From: NAT127 sp041655035
Lineage (GTDB): Bacteria; Pseudomonadota; Gammaproteobacteria; Pseudomonadales; Porticoccaceae
NCBI GenBank assembly: GCA_041655035.1
Contig: JBAZCN010000148.1
Coordinates: forward strand, 1-7,890
Direction of reading: 5' to 3'
DNA: 7,890 bases
The notes beneath the pieces are model-generated. The model saw only the letters and a list, made by a program, of their open reading frames with translations. It was not told where the DNA came from and searched no databases. Both the position numbers and the translations under genes were made by a program. Shown piece by piece: positions 6,484 to 7,890 of the stretch. The stretch's first letter is position 1, and each line of letters opens with the position of its first letter.

Positions 6484-7290
6484 ATGTCAAAGACACGAAT
6501 CTGCCGCATCGGCCATCTGGTGGAGGATATCGACGCCACCATGGCTGCATTCAAAGCCTTGCTCGATTTTGACTACCGTATCTCGGATGTCGGGGATTTT
6601 CCCCTTCGCGTGTCCATCGGTGAACACGGTTTCGAGCCCATCCAGACACTCCGCGATTTCGAATTCAAGGGTATTGACGGCCCCTTTCTCGAAGTAGCCC
6701 TGGAGGTGGTCGACGTCGAGGCCACCAAGCGCAAGTTGGAGAGCGCGGGCTACAAGGTGCTCGCCCCCAACTATCTTCCCAACACCGATACCTGGGAATA
6801 TCTGTTTGGTCCGGAATTTCACGGTATTCCGATCATGATCGCCAATATCGGCGACCAGGAAGCGGCACTCGGCAATTTCACCTCGCTGGAAGAGGCGGCG
6901 CTGCCGAGGCTCGGCTGTGTGGTGCTGGCGGTCGACAATGTCGATACCGTCGCCGCGGACATGAAAACCTTTTTCGATATGGACTTTGTGGAGACCGATC
7001 CGGGCGGCCTTGGTAGCCGGGCGCTGGTGGGCGGTCACCGCGTCAAGCTGGTGCAACGGTGCGGCGCGGCGGTCGAGAGCGAATTCAAGGCCTCCCTCGC
7101 GGCGTTCGAGGTGATGTGCGACGATGTCGAAGCGGTATTGAAAAAGTTCGAGGCGGCGGGCATCAGCCCCATTCATGACAGGACTTTCGGCAGCGGGCGC
7201 AAGGGCTACTATTTCGGTTCCAGGTTCCAGGATCTGCCCATCGGGATCTACAGTGGCAGCGATGACGCCGAAATGATCGGCAAGGCTTGA
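6484..7290 (+). CDS. Two-domain VOC (glyoxalase/bleomycin resistance/dioxygenase fold) protein
   Basis: A 268-residue cytoplasmic protein made of two vicinal-oxygen-chelate modules. The first covers about residues 4-121 (ICRIGHLVEDIDATMAAFKA to IPIMIAN) and the second about 141-257 (LGCVVLAVDNVDTVAADMKT to LPIGIYSG). VOC proteins include glyoxalase I, extradiol dioxygenases, epimerases and drug-binding proteins. Module 1 keeps a His at the usual first metal position (His11) and perhaps Glu70 as the second ligand. The final strand, IPIMIAN, lacks the usual metal-binding Glu. Module 2 has Val147 in place of the first His and also lacks the terminal Glu (LPIGIYS). It may therefore be a binding protein or use an unusual site. 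AAAGG lies 9 bases before the ATG. It follows the kinase gene by 28 bases, so cotranscription is likely. The reaction is not assignable. Confidence 0.78.
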   Translation: MSKTRICRIGHLVEDIDATMAAFKALLDFDYRISDVGDFPLRVSIGEHGFEPIQTLRDFEFKGIDGPFLEVALEVVDVEATKRKLESAGYKVLAPNYLPNTDTWEYLFGPEFHGIPIMIANIGDQEAALGNFTSLEEAALPRLGCVVLAVDNVDTVAADMKTFFDMDFVETDPGGLGSRALVGGHRVKLVQRCGAAVESEFKASLAAFEVMCDDVEAVLKKFEAAGISPIHDRTFGSGRKGYYFGSRFQDLPIGIYSGSDDAEMIGKA

Positions 7291-7315
7291 TTGCGACCTT
7301 TGCCAGCCCTGGCCG

Positions 7316-7356
7316 GCGGTGTTTGCCACCGCTTCCCCGGCCGGGGCCGAGAGGCC
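7316..7356. other. Cluster of short GC-rich inverted repeats after the VOC gene
   Basis: GCGGTG (7316-7321) can pair with CACCGC (7327-7332) around a 5-base loop. The next bases include the 12-base palindrome CCCCGGCCGGGG (7335-7346) and a GGCC-GAGA-GGCC mini-hairpin (7345-7356). None is followed by a T run. In such GC-rich DNA some of this is expected by chance; a role in ending transcription of the VOC gene is possible. Confidence 0.3.
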
Positions 7357-7430
7357 GAAAAGCGAAGCGCGGCGGGGCATTGGTCGACAGCGGGATGTGG
7401 CCGATCCGACGGTGGTGAATGCGGTCGGGT

Positions 7431-7469
7431 GCTCAGCGGTCCCGGCAACGGCTTGCCGGGACCGGGAGC
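7431..7469. terminator. Strong hairpin between convergent genes, possible bidirectional terminator
   Basis: CGGTCCCGGCAA (7437-7448) pairs perfectly with TTGCCGGGACCG (7453-7464) over 12 base pairs around the 4-base loop CGGC. After a small internal bulge, four more pairs (GCTC 7431-7434 with GAGC 7466-7469) extend it. On the minus strand it starts 2 bases after the stop of the dehydrogenase gene. On the plus strand it is about 140 bases past the VOC gene. There is no T tract on either side, so a Rho-assisted or mRNA-stabilising role, or a REP-type element, is also possible. Confidence 0.55.
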
Positions 7470-7471
7470 CG

Positions 7472-7890
7472 TCAGCCGGCGTCGAACATCACCTTGGCGA
7501 GTTGCAGGACGTTGTCGATCCGGCCCTTGCGCGCGGCCATGATGGCTTCGGCATCGTCGCCGGGGATGCCCGTGGGGAAGATATGAATGGGGCCGATATT
7601 GAGCTGCTCCAACGAGACGCGAACCACGTCGTCGGCATGCAGTACGCCGGGAATCTTGTCCACCAGATCGCCGAGGGTGCGTTGCAAGGTCGGGGTATGC
7701 ATCAGTGGCGCCACCACGTTGAGTACGTCCACTCCCAACGGCTTGAGTTCGGTCCACATGGCTTCGCACAGGTTGAGGCTGAAGCCTTTGCAGGCGGAGT
7801 AGACCCCGGTGCGCGGCTGGCCGCCGATGGCCTGGCCCGAGCCCATCAACAGCAGGCCGCCGCGGCCGCGCTCGATCATCGGCTGCATGA
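7472..7890 (-). CDS. Short-chain dehydrogenase/reductase (SDR), C-terminal part
   Basis: This is the C-terminal 138-139 residues of an NAD(P)-dependent SDR; the gene enters from beyond base 7890, so its start and the N-terminal glycine-rich cofactor motif are not seen. The ATG at 7888-7886 is internal, because at about 260-280 residues a typical SDR needs roughly 120-140 more upstream. Visible features, numbered from that Met, are the strand IERGRGGLLLMGSG carrying catalytic Ser17, then Tyr30 and Lys34 in VYSACKG. This is the Ser-(12 residues)-Tyr-x-x-x-Lys arrangement of classical SDRs. LGVDVLNVVAPLMHTPT follows, where family members usually have a PG-x-x-x-T stretch; here it is AP. It is convergent with the VOC gene, with a hairpin between. 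SDRs oxidise or reduce alcohols and ketones; the substrate is unknown. The gene ends in TGA (7474-7472). Confidence 0.85.
   Translation of the reverse strand, partial: MQPMIERGRGGLLLMGSGQAIGGQPRTGVYSACKGFSLNLCEAMWTELKPLGVDVLNVVAPLMHTPTLQRTLGDLVDKIPGVLHADDVVRVSLEQLNIGPIHIFPTGIPGDDAEAIMAARKGRIDNVLQLAKVMFDAG

Noticed and set aside
6487..7380. A 297-codon open frame on the minus strand, opposite the VOC gene
   Set aside because: It is rich in His, Arg and Gly with no domain, and covers a gene with two clear VOC modules and a good ribosome site.

Overview
The window looks like part of a GC-rich Gram-negative chromosome, most likely an aquatic or marine gammaproteobacterium with a TonB-dependent, catabolically versatile lifestyle. 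The reasons are a TonB-dependent outer-membrane receptor, two exported hydrolases with Sec-type signal peptides, Shine-Dalgarno-preceded starts and an IS3-family insertion element. The taxonomic placement is inference; no marker gene is present.

Layout from left to right. Bases 1-121 are the terminus of an IS3-family insertion sequence, with the first 17-18 codons of its orfA on the minus strand and a terminal inverted repeat ending at about 121. It lies directly against the C-terminal part of a TonB-dependent receptor gene (about 122-1278), which has lost its plug and TonB box in this window and is best read as a broken gene. Close behind on the plus strand come an exported alpha/beta hydrolase of the Abhydrolase_10 type (1314-2783) and, 16 bases later, an exported DUF6351-type protein with a tannase-like G-S-S-G-G nucleophile motif (2800-5043, TTG start). 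Then comes a 326-base gap with a GC-rich hairpin, followed by an AT-richer stretch holding a candidate promoter. A second plus-strand pair follows: an aminoglycoside-phosphotransferase/ecdysteroid-kinase-like kinase (5370-6455) and a two-domain VOC (glyoxalase/dioxygenase fold) protein (6484-7290). A 181-base convergent intergenic region with a strong hairpin separates these from the C-terminal half of a short-chain dehydrogenase/reductase on the minus strand (7472 to the window end).

Functional reading (inference): the receptor imports a bulky organic substrate, the two periplasmic hydrolases cleave ester or amide bonds in it, and the downstream kinase, VOC protein and SDR may act on the released alcohol or ring compound in the cytoplasm. 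The substrate cannot be identified from sequence. The IS insertion would remove the receptor step and may cut the hydrolase genes off from their original promoter.

No RNA gene, CRISPR array, phage gene or defence system was found. The points most worth a second look are the IS-disrupted receptor, the pair of little-characterised exported hydrolases (including a two-codon minigene overlapping the TTG start of the second), and the unassigned kinase-VOC pair.
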